This document shows, piece by piece, positions 34,856-44,200 of a DNA stretch of 64,000 nucleotides. Source of the stretch: Wenyingzhuangia heitensis (GTDB lineage: Bacteria > Bacteroidota > Bacteroidia > Flavobacteriales > Flavobacteriaceae); the NCBI RefSeq assembly GCF_011762155.1, contig NZ_JAASQL010000001.1, positions 930,001 through 994,000 of the forward strand. Direction: 5' to 3'. A program made the translations under genes and the position numbers. Numbering within the stretch: position 1 is the first letter of the stretch; the number at the start of each line of letters is the position of its first letter. The notes below the pieces were generated by a model. The model had not been told where the DNA came from, made no database searches, and worked only from the letters and a program-made list of their open reading frames with translations.

Positions 34856-35812
34856 CTATCCGCCAATAGCAATCATACTACGGTTGTTTAGTCGTAGGTT
34901 GTCTGATGTGAATTTGTCTTGTGTATCCATTCCTCCACGTACTTTCTTTTTAGATTGTACGGCAATATTTATAGGTTTTTCTATACTGCCACCAGCTCTT
35001 AAGGTTTCTAATAAGTTAGTTTCGCCTCCAGAAAACAAACAGTTTTTAAGCATTCCGTTGGCGGTTAGTCTAATTCTATTACAGCTGTCACAAAACGGAT
35101 TGGTAACGGTACTGATTACGGCAAAGCTACCCGTTGCTCCTTTTATTTGGTAGTTTTTAGAGGTGTCGTTTGGGGCATCTTGGAGTTTGATAATATGATC
35201 ATTTCCAAAATGGTTTGTTGCCATTTGAGTAATTGTTTCTAAAGAAACTAATTTGTCTAAATTCCATTTGTTTCCATCAAAAGGCATAAACTCAATAAAA
35301 CGTAAGTTTAAGTTGTTGTAACGAGTGTATTCAATAAAATCAATAATTTCATCATCATTGGTTTCCTTCATCAAAACACAATTCAGTTTTACTTTAAAAA
35401 AAGGATCATTGGTAAATAGTTGAATGTTGTTCATTACCTTTTCAAAATCTTTTCTTCTAGTGATAGAATTAAATTTAGTAGGATTTAAAGAATCAATACT
35501 AATGTTTATTTTTTGAAGATTACATTCCTTAAAAATGGCTATATATTTGTCAATTAAAACTCCGTTGGTTGTTATAGATAATTCTACAGGTAAGGTGGCT
35601 AATTTTTTTAAAACAATTTCAACATCTTTTCTAACCAAAGGCTCTCCACCTGTAATTCTTATTTTAGTTACTCCAAGATCTACAAACTTTTTAGCAACCG
35701 TATAAATTTCATCATAGGTCATAATATGACTTTTTGGAGATAATTGTATTCCTTGTGCAGGCATACAATAAGTACATCTAAAATTGCATCTTTCTGTAAT
35801 AGAAATACGCAA
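34856..35812 (-). CDS. moaA: GTP 3',8-cyclase (radical SAM, molybdopterin step 1)
   Basis: Radical SAM enzyme that starts molybdopterin synthesis by rearranging GTP. The SAM/[4Fe-4S] motif CNFRCTYC is near the N-terminus, ITGGEPL follows, and the C-terminal second cluster site CDSCNRIR-x-ANG-x-LKNCLF is present. The only conventional start is TTG 35812, but the frame continues upstream with LVDKFEREHTYLRIS, which is conserved in MoaA and should belong to the protein. No ATG, GTG or TTG precedes it before the stop; an ATA at 35878 (I-KKRINTKSN) is where a start would be expected. Last gene of the Mo-cofactor set; followed by mscS 63 bp later. Confidence 0.9.
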   Translation of the reverse strand: MRISITERCNFRCTYCMPAQGIQLSPKSHIMTYDEIYTVAKKFVDLGVTKIRITGGEPLVRKDVEIVLKKLATLPVELSITTNGVLIDKYIAIFKECNLQKINISIDSLNPTKFNSITRRKDFEKVMNNIQLFTNDPFFKVKLNCVLMKETNDDEIIDFIEYTRYNNLNLRFIEFMPFDGNKWNLDKLVSLETITQMATNHFGNDHIIKLQDAPNDTSKNYQIKGATGSFAVISTVTNPFCDSCNRIRLTANGMLKNCLFSGGETNLLETLRAGGSIEKPINIAVQSKKKVRGGMDTQDKFTSDNLRLNNRSMIAIGG

Positions 35813-35918
35813 GTAGGTGTGTTCTCTTTCAAACTTATCGACTAATATGTTGCTTTTTGTATTGATACGCTTTTTTATTTTTTGTTGATGAGCTTTATTG
35901 ATTTAATCCCTATTGAAA

Positions 35919-36827
35919 TTAATGTCTTTCTCCTTTTAATACTCCATAGATATGTAAAATAGCTGGAAAAATAGCTTCCATAGATTCTTCTGCTCCTTTG
36001 GTAGACCCTGGTAATGCAATCACCAATGTGTTGTTAATTACACCTGCTACACTTCTAGATAACATTGCATAGGGGGTTCTTTCTTGTCCGTAACTTCTAA
36101 TGGCCTCTTCTATTCCTGGAATTCTTCTTTCTAGCAAAGGAAGTAACGCTTCTGGAGTCACATCTCTTTTAGACAACCCTGTTCCTCCGGTATATATAAT
36201 CAAGTCAAAATCTTTTTGACTGTTGGTAATCGCTTTGTCTTGAATGATTTCTTTTTCATCAGGAATAATAGTGTATTCACCAATACTCACTTCGCATTCC
36301 TTTAGTTTTTTTATAATTGCTTTTCCAGCCTTGTCTTCTTTAGTCCCTGCAGAAATAGTATCAGAACACACAATAACAGAGGCTTTTAAACCAGCTCCGT
36401 TTTTTTTGTGAAATGTAGATTTGCCTCCTCTTTTTTCTAACAATTTAATGCTTCCTATTTCCACATTTTTGTCAATAGGTTTTAACATATCATACATGTT
36501 TAAAGCAATAACACTTGCTCCATGCATAGCTTCAACTTCAACCCCTGTTTTGTAAATAGTTTTAACCGTCATTAAAATGGTGATTTCCAAACCATTTATG
36601 TTGTATTCTACTCCTGTAAATTCAATAGGTAACGGATGGCAGTCAGGTAATAAATACGGAGTTTGTTTAATTCCCAACAATCCCGCAGCTCTACTCATTT
36701 CAAAAACATCTCCTTTAGGAACCGTTTTGTTGTTAAGGGCATCTATGGTTTCTTGTTTGCTAACTTTTACAATTGCTTGCGCTGTAGCGGTTCTAAGAGT
36801 ATTGTTTTTGTGTGTAATGTCTACCAT
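35919..36827 (-). CDS. moaCB: bifunctional MoaC-MoaB/MogA molybdopterin protein
   Basis: 302-residue fusion. The first ~155 residues are MoaC (MVDITHKNNTLRTATA, PDCHPLPIEF, GVEVEAMHGASVIALNMYDMLK), which with MoaA yields cyclic pyranopterin phosphate. Residues ~160-302 are MoaB/MogA-type molybdopterin adenylyltransferase (IVCSDTISAGTKEDKAG, IYTGGTGLSKRDVTPEAL, LPGSTKGAEESMEAI). Such moaCB fusions are known in Bacteroidota. Upstream in the same operon: moaE, moaD, mobA, moeA; downstream: moaA. A four-helix-bundle gene is inserted 27 bp before it. Confidence 0.93.
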   Translation of the reverse strand: MVDITHKNNTLRTATAQAIVKVSKQETIDALNNKTVPKGDVFEMSRAAGLLGIKQTPYLLPDCHPLPIEFTGVEYNINGLEITILMTVKTIYKTGVEVEAMHGASVIALNMYDMLKPIDKNVEIGSIKLLEKRGGKSTFHKKNGAGLKASVIVCSDTISAGTKEDKAGKAIIKKLKECEVSIGEYTIIPDEKEIIQDKAITNSQKDFDLIIYTGGTGLSKRDVTPEALLPLLERRIPGIEEAIRSYGQERTPYAMLSRSVAGVINNTLVIALPGSTKGAEESMEAIFPAILHIYGVLKGERH

Positions 36828-36854
36828 ATTCTTTGTGTGTATTCGTGGAATGGT

Positions 36855-37217
36855 TTAGTTGTTTAGTTGAGTTTTACGTAATGCATTAATTTTATTAGAG
36901 ATCATTTCTATAAGAGCTCTTATATTTTCATACTTCTGAATAGTGATATAATCTAATTCATACGCTATGATAATTTGATTTAAAACTTCAATTAAAGAAC
37001 TATAGGCTATTGTGGAAAAATTAGCTTTGTCTTTGTTCGTTTTTCTTGAGCTTCCTTCTGCCAAATTAGATGATACTGAAATAGATGCTCTTCTTAGTTG
37101 AGATGATAATCCATAAGTTTCAGATTTAGGAAAATCGTTAGTGATCTTGTAAATCTCTTTGACCAATTCTTTAGAATCTTGCCAAACAATTAATTTTTCA
37201 AAGGAAAATTTATGCAT
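36855..37217 (-). CDS. four-helix-bundle (S23 / 23S rRNA intervening-sequence-like) protein
   Basis: 120 residues from ATG 37217 (a GTG at 37226 is also possible). Motif FEKLIVWQDSKELVKEIYKITNDFP, then YGLSSQLRRASISVSSNLAEGSSR and a C-terminal helical region is the signature of the S23/avd-like four-helix-bundle family. Members are encoded in 23S rRNA intervening sequences or, as here, as orphan genes in operons, and some act as nucleic-acid-binding accessory proteins. It is embedded between moaE and moaCB on the same strand, in the middle of the molybdopterin operon. Its role there is unknown; a passenger gene is the simplest reading. Confidence 0.85.
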   Translation of the reverse strand: MHKFSFEKLIVWQDSKELVKEIYKITNDFPKSETYGLSSQLRRASISVSSNLAEGSSRKTNKDKANFSTIAYSSLIEVLNQIIIAYELDYITIQKYENIRALIEMISNKINALRKTQLNN

Positions 37218-37257
37218 ATTTAACACCTAATCGATTAAACAAAAAACAAATAAACAA

Positions 37258-37692
37258 CTAGTTGTTTACTTTCCACTGATGTGTCTCGTCTTCAAAAATT
37301 TCTTTGCCAAAAATAGGGCTTTCTGCTTTTATAACTTCTACTAAATGTTCCATAGCTTTAATTGCTTGTTTTCTTCTTGGTGACGATACAAAAACAAACA
37401 AACAAATTTCTCCTGCTTTTACGGCACCTAAACTGTGGTAAATGTGCATGCAGGTTAAATCGAATTTGTCAAAAGTAGCTTCTCTAATTTCGTCAAATTT
37501 AGTATTGGCCATTTCTTCATAAGCAGTGTATTCTATTGCAGTCACAGTTTTTCCATCAATTTCATCGGCTCTTACTTGTCCTAAAAAAATATCATGAGCA
37601 CCAATGGTGGTTTTGGTTTGGTGTTTTGCTATTGAATTTGCAATAAAATCTGGAGTGATAGCTCCTTTTATAAATACATTTTTTTTCTTCAT
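37258..37692 (-). CDS. moaE: molybdopterin synthase catalytic subunit
   Basis: 144 residues: GQVRADEIDGKTVTAIEYTAYEEMA, then HSLGAVKAGEICLFVFVSSPRRKQAI and the active-site region SPIFGKEIFEDETHQWK. Transfers sulfur from MoaD thiocarboxylate to cPMP to make molybdopterin. Lies 39 bp downstream of moaD on the same strand, its obligate partner; the S23-like gene follows it. Confidence 0.93.
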   Translation of the reverse strand: MKKKNVFIKGAITPDFIANSIAKHQTKTTIGAHDIFLGQVRADEIDGKTVTAIEYTAYEEMANTKFDEIREATFDKFDLTCMHIYHSLGAVKAGEICLFVFVSSPRRKQAIKAMEHLVEVIKAESPIFGKEIFEDETHQWKVNN

Positions 37693-37731
37693 AATCCTTT
37701 AGCTAAATTTAAAGATGAGTCACAAATATAA

Positions 37732-37974
37732 TCAACCTCCTGCAAATGGAGGTAAAAAAGCAAGTTCATCTCCGTTGTTTAAACGTTGTTTTTTGTCTGC
37801 AATTTTCTGATTTTGGGCAATGTTGTAGGTGCTGTTTTGTAACGTAGGATATTTAACCAAAACTATGTTTTCTAAATCTTGAATAGTAGTTGTGTCTGTA
37901 GAAATGTTAATGGTTTCTTGGGTGAGTTTGGTAGACTCTACCAACATTCCAAAATATTTAATAGTTACTAGCAT
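37732..37974 (-). CDS. moaD: molybdopterin synthase sulfur-carrier subunit
   Basis: 80-residue ubiquitin-like protein ending in the required Gly-Gly (LPPFAGG), which becomes the thiocarboxylate donor to MoaE. The start ATG lies inside the 3' end of mobA (7-bp overlap), suggesting translational coupling. Adenylating partner MoeB/HesA was not found in the window. Confidence 0.93.
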   Translation of the reverse strand: MLVTIKYFGMLVESTKLTQETINISTDTTTIQDLENIVLVKYPTLQNSTYNIAQNQKIADKKQRLNNGDELAFLPPFAGG

Positions 37975-38537
37975 ATATTGTGTCTCTCTAAGTCTTTAGG
38001 TGTGTTTATATTTACAATTTTATCTTTAATATGATCAGGAGTTACAAGTGTTTTATCATCTAACTGTTTTATAACAAAACGTAACTTCTGAATTTTATTT
38101 TTTAAAGCTAGTTTAAAAATTCCTAAACATTTTCTATTGTATAGAGCTGTTAAAGGAGTTGTTCTAGAGTTGCAAATGTATTGAACAATATCGTATTTAT
38201 TATTTCTGTGTTCTAGTAAAGGTTTAAAAACATCAATATCTACTTTGGGAGCATCGCAACTTATAATAAGGCTATAATCCGTTTTGCTTTCTTTTAGTCC
38301 TGTGTAAACCGCTGCAACAGGACCGTAGTCTTGTACGTTGTCCGAAATTCTTTTGACTCCGAATTGGTCGTAACTTTCTTGATTGCTAACAATAATAATT
38401 TCATCAACAATAGGTCTTAAGTTATTGATGATATGTTGAGTAAATGTTATGTCATTAAGTAATAAAGTTCCTTTATCGGTACCCATTCGTGAGCTTTTTC
38501 CTCCTGCTAGAATTATTCCTGTAATGTTTTTTTGCAT
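37968..38537 (-). CDS. mobA: molybdenum cofactor guanylyltransferase
   Basis: 189-residue nucleotidyltransferase: N-terminal LAGGKSSRMGTDKG GTP-binding loop, and DYGPVAAVYTGLKES, SCDAPKVD motifs. Attaches GMP to Mo-molybdopterin to give the bis-MGD used by the nitrate reductase encoded upstream, in keeping with a DMSO-reductase-type enzyme. Overlaps moaD by 7 bp and follows moeA by 12 bp. Confidence 0.92.
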   Translation of the reverse strand: MQKNITGIILAGGKSSRMGTDKGTLLLNDITFTQHIINNLRPIVDEIIIVSNQESYDQFGVKRISDNVQDYGPVAAVYTGLKESKTDYSLIISCDAPKVDIDVFKPLLEHRNNKYDIVQYICNSRTTPLTALYNRKCLGIFKLALKNKIQKLRFVIKQLDDKTLVTPDHIKDKIVNINTPKDLERHNIC

Positions 38538-38549
38538 AACAATTTAGTT

Positions 38550-39743
38550 TTAATCAATAATATATGTGGTCACAATTTGGTTTTTAGAAATGGTTCCTAC
38601 ACCTTCTTCTAAGTAAATTAAAGCGTTAGCATTGGCAAAAGTATTAAGCATGGCAGAACTTTGGCTTCCTAAAATTTCTACTTCTTTTCCTGTAACTTTT
38701 GCTTTTAAAAACTCTCCTCTAATTCCTTTTTTGATGTATTCGTTTTGTAGTGTTAAGCGTACTGTTTGTTTTTTGTAATTGGGGTTTCCTATAAACTTTT
38801 GCAAAGCAGTTTCTATATAAATATAATAACAAGTAAGTGCCGATGCAGGGTTGCCTGGTAATGCAAAAATGTTGGCGTTTCCGTTTGTTCCGTAAAATAA
38901 AGGCTTACCTGGTTTTTGTTTGATTTTATAAAAATGTTGTTGGGTGTTTAGTTCTAAAAGAGCTTTTCCAACAAAATCATAATCACCTACAGATATACCT
39001 CCAGAGATTAATACAAAATCACTTTGTAGAATGGCTTTTTGTAAACTGTCTTTGGTTGCGTTATAATTGTCTTTTACTTTTAAAATGGTAATGTTATCAA
39101 TTCCTTTTTTTAACAAAGCAGCTTGTAGCATAATGGCATTGCTCTCATAAATTTGTCCAAATTCTAAGGAGGTTCCAGCCTCAGCTAATTCGTTTCCAGT
39201 TACTACAATGGTAAAAGTTGGCTTTTTGTAAATATCAACCGTTGTAATTCCCAAAGTGGCTAAAAATCCTATAGCTGCAGGGTTTAATTTTTCTCCTTTT
39301 CTAAGAGCTGTTTCGTTCTGTTTGATTTGTTCTCCTGTTAAACGAATGTTTTTGTTTGGAGTTAAAACATCATCAATTAGCAAAATATTATTTTTTACCG
39401 ATGTGTTTTCTTGCATAATAACCGCATTGGCATTGGTTGGAGTAGGGGCTCCAGTAAAAATTCTTACCGCCTGACCAGCTTGTAAGGTTCTGTTATTGTT
39501 GTCTCCTGCTTTAATTTCATCTACCAAAATAAAATTATTCTGATGATTGTCATCATATAAAACCGCATAACCATCCATAGCAGATTGGTTAAACGGTGGC
39601 ATGTTTATAGGAGAAAAAACATCTTTTGCTAAAAATAAATCTAAAGCATTTAAGAGCAATTTACGAGTAGGTGCACTCACATGTGTGTGTGTGTGTACCA
39701 GCTCAATTGCTTCTGTTATGCTTACCATATAATTATTGTCCAT
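38550..39743 (-). CDS. moeA: molybdopterin molybdenumtransferase
   Basis: 397 residues. MoeA inserts molybdate into adenylated molybdopterin. Conserved segments: MPPFNQSAMDGYA, KAGDNNNRTLQAGQAVRIFTGAP, GNELAEAGTSLEFGQIYESN, ISGGISVGDYDFVGKAL and FALPGNPASAL. A short (AC)7-type dinucleotide run in the coding strand near codons 16-21 encodes VHTHTH. First of the Mo-cofactor genes after the rubredoxin-like gene; 40 bp gap. Confidence 0.94.
   Translation of the reverse strand: MDNNYMVSITEAIELVHTHTHVSAPTRKLLLNALDLFLAKDVFSPINMPPFNQSAMDGYAVLYDDNHQNNFILVDEIKAGDNNNRTLQAGQAVRIFTGAPTPTNANAVIMQENTSVKNNILLIDDVLTPNKNIRLTGEQIKQNETALRKGEKLNPAAIGFLATLGITTVDIYKKPTFTIVVTGNELAEAGTSLEFGQIYESNAIMLQAALLKKGIDNITILKVKDNYNATKDSLQKAILQSDFVLISGGISVGDYDFVGKALLELNTQQHFYKIKQKPGKPLFYGTNGNANIFALPGNPASALTCYYIYIETALQKFIGNPNYKKQTVRLTLQNEYIKKGIRGEFLKAKVTGKEVEILGSQSSAMLNTFANANALIYLEEGVGTISKNQIVTTYIID
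39682..39696 (-). repeat. dinucleotide tract inside moeA
   Basis: (TG)7T on the plus strand, (AC)7-type in moeA coding sense, near the 5' end of the gene where slippage would frameshift the protein. It is just long enough to be unstable in some bacteria, but the frame is intact here. Confidence 0.6.
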
Positions 39744-39783
39744 ATACTCTAAAAATAAGAGACTAAAATTAGGGTTTATTCTT

Positions 39784-41232
39784 TTAAAGCATTGCTTCTA
39801 TAAATTCTTTTTTAGGAGCCTCGCATAAACTACAAACATAGTCTGCAGGCAATTCGTTAAAAGAAGTTCCTGCTTTTATGTTCGCTTCTTCGTCTCCAAT
39901 AGTTTCGTCATAAACTGTCATACAGTTTTTACATTGATGAATTTGATGTTTGGAAAGTCCTGTATCTTTGTTTTCTTTTGGTTTTGCTACATTTTCTGCA
40001 CTTGTGTCTAGTTGATCAAAATACAATTGACTCAGTTTCATTAACAAACCAGGTAGTTCAATTTCTTCTACATTTTGTGCATACTGAATATATTCTCCTG
40101 TGTTAGGGTCAAAGTTTTTACAGTATAAAACATTGTAAGAATTAATGGTTTCAAACTCATTTGCTATTTTAGGTGATGGATTTTTTTCTATAATCATAGA
40201 AGTAAAATATCTAGGAGATTCACTTCTTTCATGATAGCCAATGGTTAATCCATAAGTACTAATATCATTCTGATCAAAAGATTTTACAATAAAACGTTTT
40301 AATTTTAAGGCTTCTGAATCGTTTACAGGTAAATGCCAGTTTAATTCTAAAGAGGAGTGACGAACGTTAATACCTCTTTGACCTAAAAACTTTTCTAGCA
40401 TAAATTTGTATTCCTTTTCAATCCCTTTTACAATAAAAGATTTCCAAGGAGTAATACAAATTCTACTAATTTTATAATCCATACAAAAATCACAAAATTC
40501 TTCTAAAAATTGAATGTCGTATTTGTTGTTTCTCCAATACAGTCCTAGCCAATATTGATTAATCCCCATCTTATTCATTCCTTCATAATAAGGGAACGGT
40601 CTAAAAGGAATAGACAAAGGTTCTGAAATTACTTTGTTGTTAGAGTCTACCAATTCGTTTACACGGTTGTATAAATCTTGAATGTTATCAAAGTTTTGAT
40701 ATTCTTCTTCTACCGCTTTTGCTACTTTAGAAATGTTCCATGTGTAGACTAAAACAGGGTAAGATGTGTGTTTGTCCCAGCCAGGTAAATTTAAGTTTAA
40801 ATACCAGTAATCTTCATTTTTAGAAGCAATAAAATTTAATTGTCCGTTGTAAATAGGAACTAAATTTTGTTGTGGATCTACAATGTTTATTTTTAAAGAA
40901 GGATTGTATTTAAATTCTTCGTGTAAATACAAATAAGTAGTGGCACTTAACCAAGATGTTTGTGGAAATACATCAGCACAAACATAAGAGGAGACAATGT
41001 TTTGAAACTTAAGACTCTCTTCTATATCTTGTTTAAACTGTGGGAAATAGGTTTTTAATAAATGTTCTTGATTTTGCTGAACAGGTAGTAAAATATCTTG
41101 CCTAGATCCAAAACTAATAGTTTTTAAGTTGAGTGCTTTTGCTAACTGAATTACTTGTTTTAATTCGTTAGGTGATATAACTCCTCCTTTTATAAATATT
41201 CTTTTTAATGTTTCTACCATCTTGTTAAGCAT
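39784..41232 (-). CDS. nitrite/sulfite-reductase-like protein with C-terminal rubredoxin domain
   Basis: 482 residues. The N-terminal part has two nitrite/sulfite reductase ferredoxin-like half-domains (GGVISPNELKQVIQLAKAL; SIPFRPFPYYEGMNKMGIN; RICITPWKSFIVKGI) but neither the C-x5-C nor the C-x3-C cluster motifs that hold siroheme and [4Fe-4S]. After a linker (about residues 410-430) comes a complete rubredoxin: CKNC and CSLC with the usual aromatic residues (MTVYDE, ADYVC). It overlaps the nitrate reductase gene by 8 bp. Likely role: electron carrier or accessory domain for the nitrate/nitrite pathway, with the reductase-like part acting as a non-catalytic scaffold. That role is inferred. 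Confidence 0.8.
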   Translation of the reverse strand: MLNKMVETLKRIFIKGGVISPNELKQVIQLAKALNLKTISFGSRQDILLPVQQNQEHLLKTYFPQFKQDIEESLKFQNIVSSYVCADVFPQTSWLSATTYLYLHEEFKYNPSLKINIVDPQQNLVPIYNGQLNFIASKNEDYWYLNLNLPGWDKHTSYPVLVYTWNISKVAKAVEEEYQNFDNIQDLYNRVNELVDSNNKVISEPLSIPFRPFPYYEGMNKMGINQYWLGLYWRNNKYDIQFLEEFCDFCMDYKISRICITPWKSFIVKGIEKEYKFMLEKFLGQRGINVRHSSLELNWHLPVNDSEALKLKRFIVKSFDQNDISTYGLTIGYHERSESPRYFTSMIIEKNPSPKIANEFETINSYNVLYCKNFDPNTGEYIQYAQNVEEIELPGLLMKLSQLYFDQLDTSAENVAKPKENKDTGLSKHQIHQCKNCMTVYDETIGDEEANIKAGTSFNELPADYVCSLCEAPKKEFIEAML

Positions 41233-44200
41233 TAATAGTCATTAATTCCTCTTTTAAAATATCTCTAACTTCGGGTTTACAACTTCCGCAACCCAAACCA
41301 GCACCTGTGGTTTTACAAAGCTCAGCAAAGTCTGTACAACCACCTGCAATTTTTTGTTTTAAGTTTCCATCTCCAACTTGACTACAAGAACAAACTAATT
41401 TTCCTATAACGGGTTCTCCGCCACCGCTACCACGTAATAATTCGTCACGTTTGTCAGACAGTTCTACTCGATCTTCTATCAAAGCTTTAAACTCTGCAAA
41501 TTCTTTTTTATCTCCCATTAAAACGGCACCTACCAAAATATCGTCTTTTACCACACATTTTTTATAATAGCGTTTGCGTTCATCGGTTAAAATAATTTGT
41601 TCGTAAGATTTGTCTCCTTTAGGAACTTCTATGTTACCAATGCTACACAGGTCTAGGTTTTCAAATTTTAGGATATTCATCAATACAGAACCATCATAAA
41701 CACTTCCTAAATCTCCTAAAATAAATTTAGCAGCAATATCTGCTTGTTGTTCTGCGGCAGAGGTAATTCCAAAAAGCCATCCGTTGTATTGTGCAATTTC
41801 TCCTAAAGCAAAAATAGCAGGATCACTAGATTGTAAATGTTGATTAACTTCTACACCTCTACCACAATTTAATTTAATAGCTCTACCTAATTCAACATTC
41901 GGAATGGTACCAATAGCATATACAATTGCATTGGTTTTTATTATTTTTCCTGTTTTTAAACGAACTTCTAATTCGGTTTCTTTTTCAGTTTCAAAAACAG
42001 TATCTACTTCGTTATTGTAATGAACTTGGATTCCTCTTTCGGCAACATCTTGCCCTAATAATCTACTAGATATTAAATCTAATTGACGTTCCATTAGTCT
42101 GTTGGCACGTTGTATAATACTGGACTGAATGTTAATTTTAGAAAGCGATGCAGCTAGTTCTAATCCTAACAGACCTCCACCTACAATAGTTACGTGTTGT
42201 TCTTTTTCTGGCAATCCTGTTTTTGCCAAATGAGATTTTAAATCGTCAGCATCTTTTTTGGTACGCATGGTAAAAGCACCAGGCATGTCTAGTCTAAAAT
42301 CTTTAGGAACAAAAGCTCTACTTCCTGTAGCCATAATTAAAATATCATAAGCGTGTGTTTTTCCGTTGCTATCTACAATGGTTTTTGCTTCTCTATTTAT
42401 TTTGGTAATGCTACAGTTTGCGTGAAGCGAAACTTTTAATTTTTCTAATTCACCTTGTTTTATTTTTTGTAATTGTTCCCAAGTCATTTCTTCGTTAATG
42501 TATTCGGGTAACATTACTCTGTTGTAAAATGGATAGGGTTCTAAAGAGAATACATCCAATTCATCTTCTGTATTGTGTTCTCTGTAGGTTTGTATAAATC
42601 TATACGATGCAGAACCAGCACCAATTAAACATATTTTTTGTTTTTCTTTTTTAAACTTTGTTACTTGTGCAACAGCGTGTTTAAAATCGGGTTCGCTAGA
42701 TATAGGATCAATTAATTCATTGGTTAAATTATTGGCTCTACCAAAATCATTGTCAGATATTTTACCAAAATGCATTGGCATAAAAATAGCTCCTTTTCTA
42801 ATATCTTTATTAATAACAGCTTTTACTCTAGTAGTTCCTCTGTTATTTTTAACAACCACAATGGTTCCCTCTTCTATATTTCTTTCTTTTGCATCGTCTG
42901 GATGTATTTCTACATAAGGACCATCAATATGGGTTAGCAAACGTTTTACTTTTCCTGTTTTGGTACGTGTGTGCCATTGGTCACGAATTCTACCAGTATT
43001 TAAAATTAACGGAAACTCTTCTGTGGGTTGTTCCGATTGATTGTAAATGTGTTGAGGAACATTAAAGTTTGCTTTTCCATCTGGAGTATAAAACTTTTTA
43101 TCTGTAAATAATCGTGAAGTTCCTTGGCTGTCTTCGTTTGGAAATGGCCATTGTACCGTTCCTAATTCTTTTAATTTTTGATAAGATAAACCAGAAATAT
43201 CAATATTAGTTCCTTTGGTCATCCTACAGTATTCCTGATAAACTTCTTCGGTGTTATTATAATCAAAACCTCTGTAGTTCATCGCTTGTGCAAATCTCCA
43301 TAAAATTTCAGCATCTGGTAAAGCTTCTGCTGGAGGTTCAATTCCTTTTTCTAGGTAAGAAATTCTACGTTCGGAATTAGACATGGTTCCCTCTTTTTCT
43401 AACCAACCCGCAGCGGGTAATAACAAATCGGCAAATTTGGTAGTTTCTGCGTTGTGAGAAATATCTTGAACTACTACAAATTTAGCTTTTTTTAGAGCTC
43501 TTTCTATTTTGTTAGAATTGGGTAAACTTACCACAGGGTTGGTGCAAATAATCCAAATAGCTTTTAAATCTCCTTTGTCTAAGGCATCAAACATTTTGGT
43601 AGCTGTGTAACCCGGTTTTGGGTTGATGGGATTGCTTCCCCAAAAATCTGAAACTTCTTTTCTGTGTTCTGGATTGTTTAAGTCTTTGTGTACAGCTAAC
43701 AAGTTTGCCATTCCTCCAACTTCACGACCTCCCATTGCATTAGGTTGTCCTGTTAAAGAAAAAGGTCCAGAACCAGGTTTACCAATTTGTCCGGTTACCA
43801 AAGAAATATTTAATAACGATACATTTTTATCTACTCCAATAATACTTTGGTTTAGTCCCATAGTCCACATGCTTATCAATCCTTTGGAATTTCCTATGTA
43901 TTTGGCAGCTAATTTAATTTCATCAGCAGGAATATCACAAATTTTAGCAGCTTCTTCTAAAGAGGTTTCAAAGACTTGTTTTTTTACATCTTCAAAATTA
44001 TTGGTGTGATTTAAAATAAAATCCAAATCAATTTTATCTGTTTCAATCAATTCACGAACAATGGCATTGTTTAAAATAACATCGGTTCCTTGTTGAATTT
44101 GCAAATGTAAATCTGCAATAGCAGCAGTTTGTGTTTTACGTGGGTCTACCACAATAAACTTAGTATCTGGATTGGCTTCTTTATGAGCTTCTAATCTTCT

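Noticed and set aside
39784-41232. Catalytic nitrite or sulfite reductase
   Set aside because: Neither of the cluster motifs (C-x5-C, C-x3-C) needed to bind siroheme is present.
43623-44009. 128-residue frame opposite to the nitrate reductase gene
   Set aside because: Entirely within the molybdopterin-binding region of nasC, with no start context or family similarity; considered antisense noise.
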